Numbered from the stretch's first letter, positions 51,979-61,738 are shown. The stretch: DNA of 64,000 nucleotides from Paenibacillus sp. BK033 (GCF_004345425.1 NZ_SLVP01000002.1:791652-855651); one strand, 5' to 3'. The notes: generated from the letters alone by a model not told the origin. A program made the numbers and translations.

Positions 51979-54069
51979 CTAATTCTGTTGTTTCTTTTTA
52001 GCCTTCTCCTCATTAAGCCGCGCTGCGAATTGTTGTACTTTTGACATTGGTTTTTGATTAGACTGCTTAGCAGATTGGTTCTTATCCTTGACTTGAAGTT
52101 CAAATCCTTGTTTTAATGCACGTTTTCTTGCCGAAATATTAGTACTTACCATCTTGTTGAACTTCTCACGAATAAGCAACTTTCCTTTACTAATTAACGA
52201 ATAACCAGGGATTTGTTGTTTTGTTAATTCACCAGCCTCGATCAGACACTTTCTCAACATTTCATATTGTTTTCTGTTCATCCCTTTTATTTCATCTGCG
52301 GGAGGACTTATTGAAGGTACTTCAATATATTTTGCTTCTTTGGGATCGAGCAAATAGATGTGCGAAATATCATCTAAATCGTATTTTATTTTGCAGTTCT
52401 TTTTTTGTTTATTACTGATAAAACGAGTTGTCTCTGGTGATCCATATTTCACGTTTTCTACACGAATGCCATCTCGACGATATGACCTCATATCCGTAGG
52501 AAGCAATTGAAGCTTATAATAAGGCTCATCTTCTTTCGGAATAAACGGCAAGCTACCCATCACATCCAATGCCGTATACAACCTCGCAGCTGGTGTGTTG
52601 CAATCTAGTGGCAGTCCCGAATGCTCTTGTTGATGATATATGTCCGTAATATATCCAACTAAAAGCTCACGAAGGTTATCAAGGGATAACACCGCTGTTA
52701 ATCGTGCCTCTTTCTTTGCATCACGATCATGCTCACTCTTTACACGTGTCCCCAATAGTTTTTGCAAAAAATCAGTATTGATGGTTCCAAAATTTCGTTC
52801 AATTATCCCGCCGTATCTTGGTGTTGCAATAGGTCGATAACGTGGTTCTGCTTTTAACACATCTTCAATCATATATTTAACGTACGTACTAGTGAAATCC
52901 GAACCATTATCCATCAGAATGACGGTAGGAATACCATGCATATCCCAATCGTTTAGAGTCCCATACTTTGCTTTAGCATCTTTAAAACATATACCATTGA
53001 ACAAAAGCCGCATGACTTTATCTCCAGACGGATGATCGTATGACAGCTCCATACCCCAAACGTTTCGTGAAAATGCACATAGACCCAAACTCAGTATTGG
53101 TTCACCTAACTCTACACCGGTCTCTGGATCAATTAATGTAATCGGTAACTGCACATGATCAATTTCAATTACATGGAGTGGAGCCTTTGCAAATTGATTT
53201 GAGGCTTTTTCTTGAACCAACTTCGGTTCCACTACATCTCCTTTATTAATTCTCTCGAATACGTACTTATCGATCCGATTAGCAAGTTTGTAAACAGTAT
53301 CATAATCGAGTGGAGGTAAATTATTAGCCGTACAGGATATTTCAAGTTCATCCTTCAGGATGTTAAATTTTCTTCGTTTCCTAATAATGAACTTATCTAA
53401 TTCCCTTTTAATGACCGGTGCATACCCTTCAGGGAGACGAATGTAGATAGTGTCCAAAATTATCTCAGGATTCTTGGGATGAGCTATAGGTATTGCTATC
53501 TCATCTTTTCTATTATGAATTTTTAGATGAGCCTTGGAAACGAGGCCTTCAATTCCGTGATTATCACGTATTGCCTCAGCTGTCTTATACTTATCCAACA
53601 TTCGATATATTTGTCTTGATGTGTAGTCATACTTTTCAGCTACACGCTTAATTAACTCCACTTTCTTGATACTATCCAAGGACTCCGATTCCAATAAGAA
53701 CTCCATATATTTCTCCTTGAATAATTGAGCAGCATATAAATTTCCCTCACGTACTTCATTAAATGTCAAGATAGGGTCAATAATCGACATTTTTAATTTT
53801 GCAGTTTGTTGTTGTGCTTCAGATAAGGTATCTATCAGCGCTCTTCTGTTCGATTCATCTTTTTCTTCTCGTGCTTTCGCTAAACTCATCTCACGATTTA
53901 CGATTCTGAACGTAGGATCAGTGATGATTGATAAATACTGAACTTTGACTATTTTTCTATCTCCATCTTCTTTAAATATCAGAACATTAGGATGTTCAAA
54001 ATCGTGAACATGAAACTTAGAACCGCACCATTCAAATTCATCATCGATCCTCAACATGCTACCTCTCAT
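51979..54069 (-). CDS. tnsB: TnsB-like DDE transposase
   Basis: The protein has 696 residues. N-terminal helix-turn-helix domains (KYDYTSRQIYRMLDKYKTAEAI) are followed by an RNase H-type core: IEIDHVQLPITLIDPETG (first Asp), LMDNGSDFTSTYVKYM (second Asp) and YGGIIERNFGTINTDFL (Glu). A beta-barrel and a basic C-terminal tail (KKKQQN) follow. TnsB cuts the 3' ends of the element and joins them to target DNA. Its ATG overlaps the tnsA stop (TAATG). Confidence 0.93.
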   Translation of the reverse strand: MRGSMLRIDDEFEWCGSKFHVHDFEHPNVLIFKEDGDRKIVKVQYLSIITDPTFRIVNREMSLAKAREEKDESNRRALIDTLSEAQQQTAKLKMSIIDPILTFNEVREGNLYAAQLFKEKYMEFLLESESLDSIKKVELIKRVAEKYDYTSRQIYRMLDKYKTAEAIRDNHGIEGLVSKAHLKIHNRKDEIAIPIAHPKNPEIILDTIYIRLPEGYAPVIKRELDKFIIRKRRKFNILKDELEISCTANNLPPLDYDTVYKLANRIDKYVFERINKGDVVEPKLVQEKASNQFAKAPLHVIEIDHVQLPITLIDPETGVELGEPILSLGLCAFSRNVWGMELSYDHPSGDKVMRLLFNGICFKDAKAKYGTLNDWDMHGIPTVILMDNGSDFTSTYVKYMIEDVLKAEPRYRPIATPRYGGIIERNFGTINTDFLQKLLGTRVKSEHDRDAKKEARLTAVLSLDNLRELLVGYITDIYHQQEHSGLPLDCNTPAARLYTALDVMGSLPFIPKEDEPYYKLQLLPTDMRSYRRDGIRVENVKYGSPETTRFISNKQKKNCKIKYDLDDISHIYLLDPKEAKYIEVPSISPPADEIKGMNRKQYEMLRKCLIEAGELTKQQIPGYSLISKGKLLIREKFNKMVSTNISARKRALKQGFELQVKDKNQSAKQSNQKPMSKVQQFAARLNEEKAKKKQQN

Positions 54070-54818
54070 TAGTCGTCACTCCCCATCTCAATGTATTGTT
54101 TCAACTCTTGCGCTAAGTCTCCAAGTACTACCACGCTTAGTTCGTTCAATGGTTCACAAATATTGAATTTAAGTTTACCTAGAAAAATCAAGTGATATAT
54201 TACAGGGAGAATATCTCGGTAGTCCGCTTTTGATATAAAACTTTTTGCTAAGTTTATAATCGTTGTATCGCGGAAAAATTCAGATTTTTTTAGTACTTCA
54301 GGAATCCACATATTGAAGCCAGGTCTAGGATTTCTGTAGTGCATAATTAGCAAAATGTTGTCTTTCACAACTTTGGGCAATACTTTCGGTCTAACAATCG
54401 AATACCTCCATTTTTTTTGACGGCAGTACTCCATACATGCCGCATACAAGTGTGGGCTTTGTTCAATGAAGGTATCTCCCCCCTTCACTTGAAAGAGATG
54501 CGGCACTGAACCTTGTCTAAAAATCAATGTATCAGGTACATGAGCTGTCTTTTTAATAATAAGATCTTTAGTCACCGAGGTTGTTGGGACCTCTACAGGT
54601 TGCGGGTAATATCTTACTACCTGATGATCAAGCTCAAGAATGTAATAGAATAATGCTTCACCCCAAAATGACTCGTATGGAATATGTCGATCCATTTTCT
54701 TACTTGGTAATGAACCAATAACGTGCTCAAACGTTCGACTACCTTTGTTATTCACTGTTCTCTTCGGAGCATAAAGCATATCCTCTTTGTCCCAGCTCCT
54801 TTTGCTTAACCAGTCCAT
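54069..54818 (-). CDS. tnsA: TnsA-like endonuclease
   Basis: The protein has 249 residues. The restriction-enzyme-like core has ESFWGEALFYYILELDHQV with the catalytic Glu, VPDTLIFRQG with the Asp, and LFQVKGG with the QxK. It cuts the 5' ends of the transposon so that movement is cut-and-paste. The C-terminal helical part should contact TnsC. The start is behind CGGGAGG. It is the first gene after the right end of the element, as in Tn7. Confidence 0.9.
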   Translation of the reverse strand: MDWLSKRSWDKEDMLYAPKRTVNNKGSRTFEHVIGSLPSKKMDRHIPYESFWGEALFYYILELDHQVVRYYPQPVEVPTTSVTKDLIIKKTAHVPDTLIFRQGSVPHLFQVKGGDTFIEQSPHLYAACMEYCRQKKWRYSIVRPKVLPKVVKDNILLIMHYRNPRPGFNMWIPEVLKKSEFFRDTTIINLAKSFISKADYRDILPVIYHLIFLGKLKFNICEPLNELSVVVLGDLAQELKQYIEMGSDD

Positions 54819-54830
54819 TACGAAACCTCC

Positions 54831-55038
54831 CGAATTTGACTTTTGATGCTCTAATTTTTTTATTTTATATTGCAGTTATTTCCACTGAAAGTTGACATTA
54901 AACAACCATACTTTACGAATGCCTATTATAAAAAAAAGCCTGAATCCACAAGGGATTCGGGCTTTGACATCATAATCAATTTTAGTGACATTTTATATTA
55001 CAGGATGTGACAAATGATATTACAGCGGACATATCACA
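54831..55038. repeat. Right end of the Tn7-like transposon with TnsB-site-like repeats
   Basis: GTGACATTTTATATTACA (54985-55002) and GTGACAAATGATATTACA (55007-55024) are 22 bp apart. Single TTGACA words lie at 54964 and 54892. The terminal piece GGACATATCACA (55027-55038) is a shortened copy ending in the ACA expected of Tn7-type ends. The exact terminus is inferred; no left end was found to confirm it. Confidence 0.65.
54937..54965 (-). terminator. Terminator inside the transposon's right end
   Basis: AAGCCCGAATCC / GGATTCAGGCTT with a 5-nt loop is followed by TTTTTTTT on the minus strand. It would stop nrdJ read-through before tnsA and replaces the host terminator displaced by the insertion. 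Confidence 0.8.
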
Positions 55039-55064
55039 ATCGAGAGTTTTCGCTTGTTTTTTAT

Positions 55065-57659
55065 TCAATTGCACTTGCTATAACCGCAATTGCTGCATTG
55101 TTTGCAGCCCTCGACATTGATCAGCGATGCTGATCCGCAGGACGGGCATAGGTCGCGAGAGGTAACCTCGCCATGCTTATGCGAGTCTTCGGCTGCCGGC
55201 GCTGCGGCAACGGCTAAAGAAGGAGCCGCGCTTACCGGTTCAGAAGCAGCCGCCTGCTCATTCGTGCTCTCGATATGAATCTCCAGCGCCTTCGCAACAG
55301 CGTCAGCGATGGATTCTACCCGATTGGCTCCGAAGCCGATAGCGCCTGTGCCGCCAATGCCTTTAAGATGCTTGATCAGCAGCTTCGCTTTGTTGCCGTG
55401 ATCTCCGTAGCGGAGGAACAAGGAGCATACGCGGCCAAGGGCTTCCGCCATCGCAAACACGTCGGAGCCCGCTTTGCCTACGTTCAGGAAGATTTCGCCC
55501 GGAATACCGTTCAGATCGTTAATCGTGATATACGCCATGCCAAACGGCGTATTTACTTTATAGGTTGCCCCGCGAAGAATTTGCGGGCGGCGTTTATACT
55601 GCTTGTCGAATTCCTGCTCCGCCTGCGGCGATACCTTCGCGTTAAGCGTCGTATTCAGCGTCTCGAGTTTATCCTCTTCTTTCACTGCTTCCGCTGCCGC
55701 AGCTGCTTCGCCAGCCGCATCCGGCTTGGCATCGTCTTTCTTCGTCGACAATACTTGAACGTCGCGGCTGCCGTCGCGGTAGATCGTAACGCCTTTACAG
55801 CCCAGGTCAAAGGCCATCTCGTACAGCTCTTTTGTTTCTTCAACCGTAAAGTCGCTAGGACAATTCGCCGTCTTCGAGATCGAGCTGTCTACCCAGCGCT
55901 GAATCGCCGCTTGCACGCGGATATGATCCTTCGCGGACAAATTCATCGCCGTTACGAAATAATCCGGCAGCTCTTCGCCCGGATGCGCATCCTTCCATGC
56001 CTGCGCGATTGGCACCAGCTGTTTGTCGAAGCCGAGACGGCTTTGACGGAAGTATTCGAAGGCAAAGTAAGGCTCGATGCCTGTCGATGTCCCCACCATC
56101 GTACCCGTGCTGCCAGTCGGAGCTTGGGTAATAACGGTAACGTTGCGCATGCCTTTGGCCAGCACCGCTTCGCCTACCTCCGGGAATTCCGCCACCATGT
56201 TTTTCATAAAGCCGCTTTGCAGGAACTTCTCCGCGTCAAACGCTTCAAACGAACCTTTCTCCGAAGCGATCTCCGCCGAAGAGAGATAAGCCTCTCTTGC
56301 CATAAAGCCGTATATTTTATCGAGGAACAGAAGGGATTCAGGGCTGCCGTAACGGATGCCAAGCTTGATCATAAGCTCGGCAAGCCCCATCGTGCCAAGG
56401 CCTACGCGGCGCTCCTTCTTCTGGTTCTTCTCATTTTCTTCAAAGTGATAAGGCGTCGTGTCTATGACGTTGTCGAGGAAACGAACGGACCACTGGGTTA
56501 CCTTCGCCAGCTCCTCCCAATTCACGTCGTGCTTGCTCTCATCGTAAAATTTGGACAGATTAATCGCGGACAGATTGCAGACGCCCCAGCCCGGCAGCCC
56601 TTGCTCGCCGCAAGGATTCGTGCAAATAATCGGGTTGAAATACCAGCTGTTCGACATCTGGTTGTAATACTCCATAAAGACGACGCCGGGTTCAGCCGAT
56701 TTCCATGCCGATTCGATAATCGTATGCCAGACATCGCGCGCGCGAACCGTTTTATAATGGACAACCTTCTTGCCCAGCTTTCTCCAGGCATCCAGATCGC
56801 CGTTCCACAGCTCGTCGTAATCGGTTTCCTTGGTATCCGGGAAGACAAGCTCCCAATCCAGGTCTTCCTTCACGGCTTTCATAAAAGCGTTGCTCACGCA
56901 TACCGACAGATTCGCATTCGTCACTTGCCCCATCGTCTGCTTGACGGTAATGAAATCAAGCACATCCGGATGCCAGTCGTTAATCATCAGCATAAGCGCG
57001 CCTCGGCGGCTTCCGCCCTGCTCAATCAGACCGGTTGTATAGCTGAACAAACCGCCCCAGGATACGGCACCGCTGGAGGAGCCGTTAACGCCCGCAACAA
57101 TCGCCCGTCGAGGACGCAGCGAAGACAGATTGATTCCCACGCCGCCGCCGCGCGCCATGATTTCGGTCATTTCGGACAGAGTTGTCATAATTCCGCCGCG
57201 GCTGTCCTTCGGCGAAGGAATAACGTAGCAGTTGAACAACGTCAATTCTTCGCTGGCGCCGGCACCGGCAGCAATACGGCCGCCCGGAACGAGCTTCCAG
57301 TCATCGAGAATATAACGGAACCTTTCCGTCCAGGCGCGCTGCTTTTCTTCGCCTTTCTCGGCGCCAGCCATCGCACCCGCCAGACGGTCCCACATTTCTT
57401 CCGGAGTCTTCTCTATAGTAAGCGTGAGCTTCTCCACGCTGGATGTCACGGTATCTCCGCTTCTTAGCTTAACGGTCACCTCATCGCCGCTGCGTCCGAT
57501 GACTTCCCCAACCTCCTTGGCCGGGAATTTTGGATCATCCTTCGTCAGGACCAGTACGACATCCCCTACTGCCGTATTCTTTGTGTCCGCGTTTTTCCAT
57601 GCATAACGGTCCAAAAATATTTTTTCGCTAAGGCCTTCCAATTTCTGCGTCATTGCCAT
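55065..57659 (-). CDS. nrdJ: Class II (adenosylcobalamin-dependent) ribonucleotide reductase
   Basis: The start is ATG at 57659 (MAMTQKLEGLSEKIFLDRYA), 9 nt after GGGAGGAAGG; the frame is open to 57728. The product has 864 residues. Visible motifs are FNCYVIPSPKDSRGG, GGGVGINLSSLRPR, the active-site loop CTNPCGEQGLPGWGVCNLSAINLS and the substrate site APTGSTGTMVGTSTG. A C-terminal extension has a zinc-finger-like end, CPSCGSASLINVEGC..CSNCGYSKCN. It makes deoxynucleotides with a B12 radical and no oxygen need. Its 3' end appears to serve as the Tn7-like attachment site. Confidence 0.95.
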   Translation of the reverse strand: MAMTQKLEGLSEKIFLDRYAWKNADTKNTAVGDVVLVLTKDDPKFPAKEVGEVIGRSGDEVTVKLRSGDTVTSSVEKLTLTIEKTPEEMWDRLAGAMAGAEKGEEKQRAWTERFRYILDDWKLVPGGRIAAGAGASEELTLFNCYVIPSPKDSRGGIMTTLSEMTEIMARGGGVGINLSSLRPRRAIVAGVNGSSSGAVSWGGLFSYTTGLIEQGGSRRGALMLMINDWHPDVLDFITVKQTMGQVTNANLSVCVSNAFMKAVKEDLDWELVFPDTKETDYDELWNGDLDAWRKLGKKVVHYKTVRARDVWHTIIESAWKSAEPGVVFMEYYNQMSNSWYFNPIICTNPCGEQGLPGWGVCNLSAINLSKFYDESKHDVNWEELAKVTQWSVRFLDNVIDTTPYHFEENEKNQKKERRVGLGTMGLAELMIKLGIRYGSPESLLFLDKIYGFMAREAYLSSAEIASEKGSFEAFDAEKFLQSGFMKNMVAEFPEVGEAVLAKGMRNVTVITQAPTGSTGTMVGTSTGIEPYFAFEYFRQSRLGFDKQLVPIAQAWKDAHPGEELPDYFVTAMNLSAKDHIRVQAAIQRWVDSSISKTANCPSDFTVEETKELYEMAFDLGCKGVTIYRDGSRDVQVLSTKKDDAKPDAAGEAAAAAEAVKEEDKLETLNTTLNAKVSPQAEQEFDKQYKRRPQILRGATYKVNTPFGMAYITINDLNGIPGEIFLNVGKAGSDVFAMAEALGRVCSLFLRYGDHGNKAKLLIKHLKGIGGTGAIGFGANRVESIADAVAKALEIHIESTNEQAAASEPVSAAPSLAVAAAPAAEDSHKHGEVTSRDLCPSCGSASLINVEGCKQCSNCGYSKCN

Positions 57660-57933
57660 CCGATTGGTCCTTCCTCCCATGTCCCTCATCTCGCATACAC
57701 ACCTCTTATCGCATGTGTCGGGCACCATATATTGTGTGTACTGCTTATTATACTATACTACATATCGGTATCCACAGCTGTTTTTACCTATTTCGCCGCT
57801 TTTCTCCGCTTACATTGGCTATTCTCTTTCTATTGCTTGTCTTATCGCTAATTTTACTGCTTATTTACTAAGATTTGATGAAAAAGGTCATACTATTGAC
57901 AACTATCTCTATTCGCAAAAGGAGCTGCCTATC

Positions 57934-59760
57934 GTGACCTTTACTATGAATGATCAGGCGAATGTGAATCCCGCCTCTACGGAAGCTAATACGGTCCGGC
58001 GCAAGCTTCATCCGCTTGTCGACCTGCAATGTGACCGCACCTGGTTCGACGAGCTTCAGAACCGGGTCGCCAAGAACGGTCCATGGGATGATTGGACGCT
58101 CTATCAGCTGACCATGGAAGCCGAGCAAGCCAAGCGGGTCGACAGCTTTGAGCAGCTGCAATGCTTGCGCACGCTCCCATCGTTCGAACCGATGCCGCAT
58201 CAGGTGGATACGGCGCGCAAGGTGGTTCACGAGATGGGCGGCCGCGCTATTCTCGCCGATGAAGTCGGACTTGGCAAAACGATCGAGGCCGGACTGGTCA
58301 TCAAGGAATACATGGTGCGCGGTCTCGTCCGGAAGGCTCTTATTCTTGTTCCCGCTTCCCTCGTCCTGCAATGGGTGAGAGAGCTGAATTCGAAGTTTGG
58401 CATCTCCGCCGTCGCGCAAAAGAAGGAGCATACCTGGCAATACGATGTTGTCGTCGCCTCCATAGACACGGCCAAGCGTGATCCGCACCGCGAGATTATT
58501 CTGGGCCAGGATTACGACATGATCATTATCGACGAAGCGCATAAGCTCAAGAACAAAAAGACGACAAACTACCAATTTGCCCTCCAGCTCCGAAAAAAAT
58601 ATTGCCTTCTTCTGACGGCAACTCCGATTCAGAACGATCTGGATGAGTTATATAATCTTATCACGCTTTTGAAGCCAGGCCAGCTAGGCGGTCAAAGCGA
58701 GTTTGCAGCGAACTTCGTGGTCGACAAACGCCTGCCGAAAAATGAAGATCAGCTGCAGGATGCGCTGTCCACCGTCATGATCCGCAACCGGCGCGGAGAC
58801 GGCGGCATATCGTTCACCAAGCGCGTCGTGAAAAATATTCCGCTGGAGCTGTCCTCGGAAGAGAAGGCTCTCTATGACGCGGTTACGGCATTCGTTCGGG
58901 ACCGTTACAAGGAAGACGGCGTAGATATGATGAGCATGCTCCCGCTAGTTACGCTGCAACGCGAGGTATGCAGCAGCCGGGACGCCGTGTTTATTACGCT
59001 TGTTAATCTGTTCAAGAAGACGGCCGAGGATTCCCCGATCCGTCCAAAAATCTGGGAATTGGTTGAATTTATTAAACAGATCAAAGCCAATACAAAAGCC
59101 GAAAAAGTAATGGAGCTTATTCAGCAGATTAACGACAAAGTCATCATCTTCACCGAGTACCGGGCATCGCAGGAATACCTGCTGCAGTTCTTCCGCTCGC
59201 ACAATATATTAGCCGTGCCGTACCGGGGCGGCATGAACCGCGGCAAAAAGGACTGGATGATGGATCTGTTCCGCGGCCGCGCCCAAGTGCTTATCGCTAC
59301 CGAAGCCGGCGGCGAAGGGATCAATCTGCAGTTCTGCCACAACATGATTAACTTTGACCTCCCATGGAATCCCATGCGCGTCGAGCAGCGGATCGGCCGC
59401 GTTCACCGGCTTGGGCAGAAGGAAGACGTCAAGATCTATAATCTGTGCACGCTCGGGACCATCGAAGAGCATATCGTTAACCTGCTGCATGAGAAGATCA
59501 ATCTGTTTGAGCTTGTCATCGGGGAACTCGACCATATTCTGGAACGGTTCGAATCGGATGCCGGCTCCATCGAGCAGCAGCTGGCACGAATGCTGCTCGA
59601 ATCCGAGGGAGACGCCGTTCATCTGGAACAAAGGCTGAGTCATCTGGGTTCCACCCTGTCCAAGCTTCGTGATGAGACGGAATCGCCGGAGACGCCCCAA
59701 GGGCCAACCATCCTCTCCCAAATGACCGCGCTGGGCCAGAAAGTCGAGGTGAGACCGTGA
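57934..59760 (+). CDS. yqhH: SNF2-family DNA/RNA helicase (YqhH-like)
   Basis: The start is GTG at 57934 behind AAAAGGAG at 9 nt; the frame runs back over nrdJ's start region without a site. The product has 608 residues. Helicase motifs are in order: ADEVGLGKTIEAGLV (Walker A), IIDEAHKLKN, LTATPIQND, VIIFTEYRASQEYL, ATEAGGEGINLQFCH and RVEQRIGRVHRLGQ. It belongs to the RapA/SNF2 group. The next gene is yqhG, the same pair as in Bacillus subtilis near gcvT. It diverges from nrdJ. Confidence 0.92.
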   Translation: MTFTMNDQANVNPASTEANTVRRKLHPLVDLQCDRTWFDELQNRVAKNGPWDDWTLYQLTMEAEQAKRVDSFEQLQCLRTLPSFEPMPHQVDTARKVVHEMGGRAILADEVGLGKTIEAGLVIKEYMVRGLVRKALILVPASLVLQWVRELNSKFGISAVAQKKEHTWQYDVVVASIDTAKRDPHREIILGQDYDMIIIDEAHKLKNKKTTNYQFALQLRKKYCLLLTATPIQNDLDELYNLITLLKPGQLGGQSEFAANFVVDKRLPKNEDQLQDALSTVMIRNRRGDGGISFTKRVVKNIPLELSSEEKALYDAVTAFVRDRYKEDGVDMMSMLPLVTLQREVCSSRDAVFITLVNLFKKTAEDSPIRPKIWELVEFIKQIKANTKAEKVMELIQQINDKVIIFTEYRASQEYLLQFFRSHNILAVPYRGGMNRGKKDWMMDLFRGRAQVLIATEAGGEGINLQFCHNMINFDLPWNPMRVEQRIGRVHRLGQKEDVKIYNLCTLGTIEEHIVNLLHEKINLFELVIGELDHILERFESDAGSIEQQLARMLLESEGDAVHLEQRLSHLGSTLSKLRDETESPETPQGPTILSQMTALGQKVEVRP

Positions 59761-60695
59761 ATTCCAAGCAGGTTCATAAATATGTACAGCGTTTTCTTGA
59801 GGCTACCCAATGCTCGATACTGGAGAAGTCGCCTGCTCACTTCACGGTTAAGCTCTCTCCTGCCGCCGACCGTGAACTGACGAACCGCCCCTTCTACTGG
59901 AGCTTTGTTGACCGTACCGGCTCCGAACCGGAGACAATGACATATCTGTTCGTCACCGACAAGGATAAATACGAGGAGGAGTTTGCCGCGCCGGCGGCTG
60001 CGCCAGCACCGGGCCCGGTTACGAATGCGGTGGATGCGGCGCTAAACCGCTCCCTCGGCTTCGTAAACAACAACTTGGCAGGCGGCATCCGTACGCCAAG
60101 GGAAGATCTCTATTTCGGCTCCCGCAAGCTGGAGCAGCTGTTTGGCGCAGCCAAAAACTCGGGCAGCTACGTGAACCTGTTCCAGGAACCGGAAAGGCGG
60201 TCCAGCACTCCGTTCCAATCGACACCCTACACCGCCTGGCTCGGGGTTAATATGCGCGTCGAATTCGCGTGCGACAGGAAGCGCGAGGAAATTCACAGCT
60301 ACGGCGTCTCTCTCGCAACGGGATTGGTGGTCGAGAATTTCTACGACCGGCTTAAAAATTTGAAGCTCACGCCGCGGCTGCCCTCGAATATCCATTTGAC
60401 CCGCAACGGCCTGTCCTATGCAAAGGCATTGGGCGTTATCGAGACAACGCTGGAACGCAAGCTCAGAAATTACGACTATGCTTGGGCTGCTGATGCTGCG
60501 GCAAGGCTGGAGGAAGAGCTCGACAGAATCCGGCATTATTACGATCCGATGATCAAGCATGCCGAAGAAAATGCCAAGGAAGCCATCGAAGAGCAATTCA
60601 ACCAGCGCCAGACCGAGATCAAATGGCAGTATGAACCGCGGGTGACGGCTTCCGCCATTAACTGCGGTATTTTCCACCTGGAAGGCATTGAATAG
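59757..60695 (+). CDS. yqhG: YqhG-family protein
   Basis: The protein has 312 residues, starting at GTG 59757, which overlaps the helicase stop (GTGA) and follows GAGGTGAG. Words such as VHKYVQRFLEATQCSILEKSPAHFTVKLSP, DKELTNRPFYWSFVDRTG-type and YLFVTDKDKY fit the YqhG family, known mainly as the partner of YqhH. A C-terminal coiled-coil region (AAARLEEELDRIRHYYDP, EENAKEAIEEQFNQRQTEI) follows. Its biochemical role is unknown; coupling to the helicase suggests a joint function. Confidence 0.85.
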   Translation: MNSKQVHKYVQRFLEATQCSILEKSPAHFTVKLSPAADRELTNRPFYWSFVDRTGSEPETMTYLFVTDKDKYEEEFAAPAAAPAPGPVTNAVDAALNRSLGFVNNNLAGGIRTPREDLYFGSRKLEQLFGAAKNSGSYVNLFQEPERRSSTPFQSTPYTAWLGVNMRVEFACDRKREEIHSYGVSLATGLVVENFYDRLKNLKLTPRLPSNIHLTRNGLSYAKALGVIETTLERKLRNYDYAWAADAAARLEEELDRIRHYYDPMIKHAEENAKEAIEEQFNQRQTEIKWQYEPRVTASAINCGIFHLEGIE

Positions 60696-60847
60696 AGACA
60701 ATCAGACGGCATTCGCATCAATACGCCAAAAATAGAACGACCGATTGATCTGCGCCCGCGACAGGTTCCAACAGCCTTCTGCGGGCTTGTCCCATATAAT
60801 GAGATCATGTCAGAAACGGATGCAAAAGAAAGAAAGGATGTGCCAGG

Positions 60848-61738
60848 GTGAATAAGTGGATTCGACATACGGTTATTGCCGCATTGGTGGTGTCAACATT
60901 CCTTGTCACGGCTCAAAGCCTTCAGGCGGAATCGATTCCGTCCGCGACGGTTCAACAAGAAACGGAGCTTCAATCCACCGTACGCGGCTGGATGGACGAG
61001 CTTGCCAAGTTACCGGAGTTCAAAGCGTGGAGTCATGCCGAATTTGCCGTATCGCCTCTTGGACCCGGCATGCACAGCTGGATTGCGATTGTAAAAGATA
61101 AAGGACAACCGGCCGGGTACTTGGTTATTCAAGCCAAGGAAAATGGCGGGTTTGCGCTTGGGGAATACGGTAAGGGGGAATACTTGTTTGACCAGACTAC
61201 GCTGCGCCAATCCCTTGCCCAGCTGGAGCTTCTCTCCTCCTTGCCGGATTCGAACCAAGCTTTGTATATTCATCCGTTGCTCGCCGTCTGGGACGTTAGC
61301 GGCTCAACGGAAGACACGTATTTGGACGGTATGAGCGGCGAGTGGCTCCCGTTGCAGCAGGATACTTGGGAAAAAACCGCCAAAGCGGAAGAAGGACTTG
61401 CCTCGCGTTACGCCCTTCAAGGCAACACCTTGATTGTGAGAGCCGTTAAAAGCCGTTCTTTTGATCCGTACAATGAAATGCCGTGGCTTACGGAAAAACC
61501 GATTACAGCGTCCGCCGAGGATACCGGCATCGTGCTCAAAGCTTTAAGCTCCACAACGCCTCTCCGCTTTACAGTAGAGCGCTTTAATAAGGAGATGCTT
61601 TATGTGTGGTCGGTAACCGGCTATCACAACTGGGGCGACGGCAATGTCTATGCCGCCCTGGAAACAGATGAGCTCGGCAGCAGCACAAGGTACATTCCCC
61701 TCAAGCTTCTTGCCGAGCTCGGTCACTTCTATCGCTAA
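60848..61738 (+). CDS. Secreted protein of unknown function
   Basis: The protein has 296 residues from GTG 60848, with AAAGGATG upstream. A clear signal peptide (IRHTVIAALVVSTFLVTAQS, cleavage near LQAES) leads to a soluble alpha/beta domain: GWMDELAKLPEFKAWSHAEF, HSWIAIVKDKGQPAGYLVIQ, GEYGKGEYLFDQTTLRQSL and a C-terminal FYR. I recognise no catalytic motif. Related extracellular proteins occur in Paenibacillus. It is convergent with yqzE, overlapping it by 4 bp. Confidence 0.7.
   Translation: MNKWIRHTVIAALVVSTFLVTAQSLQAESIPSATVQQETELQSTVRGWMDELAKLPEFKAWSHAEFAVSPLGPGMHSWIAIVKDKGQPAGYLVIQAKENGGFALGEYGKGEYLFDQTTLRQSLAQLELLSSLPDSNQALYIHPLLAVWDVSGSTEDTYLDGMSGEWLPLQQDTWEKTAKAEEGLASRYALQGNTLIVRAVKSRSFDPYNEMPWLTEKPITASAEDTGIVLKALSSTTPLRFTVERFNKEMLYVWSVTGYHNWGDGNVYAALETDELGSSTRYIPLKLLAELGHFYR

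Noticed and set aside
46223..54818. A CRISPR-associated transposon (CAST)
   Set aside because: TnsABC and TniQ are present, but there is no Cas gene or CRISPR array in the window, and the place behind nrdJ fits site-specific TnsD-type targeting.
55275..57467. A 730-codon open frame antisense to nrdJ
   Set aside because: It mirrors the GC-rich codon pattern of nrdJ, has no ribosome site and no family motif, and the nrdJ frame carries all known motifs.
57868..58575. A 235-codon frame antisense to the SNF2 helicase
   Set aside because: It is a shadow of the helicase codons; all helicase motifs are on the plus strand.
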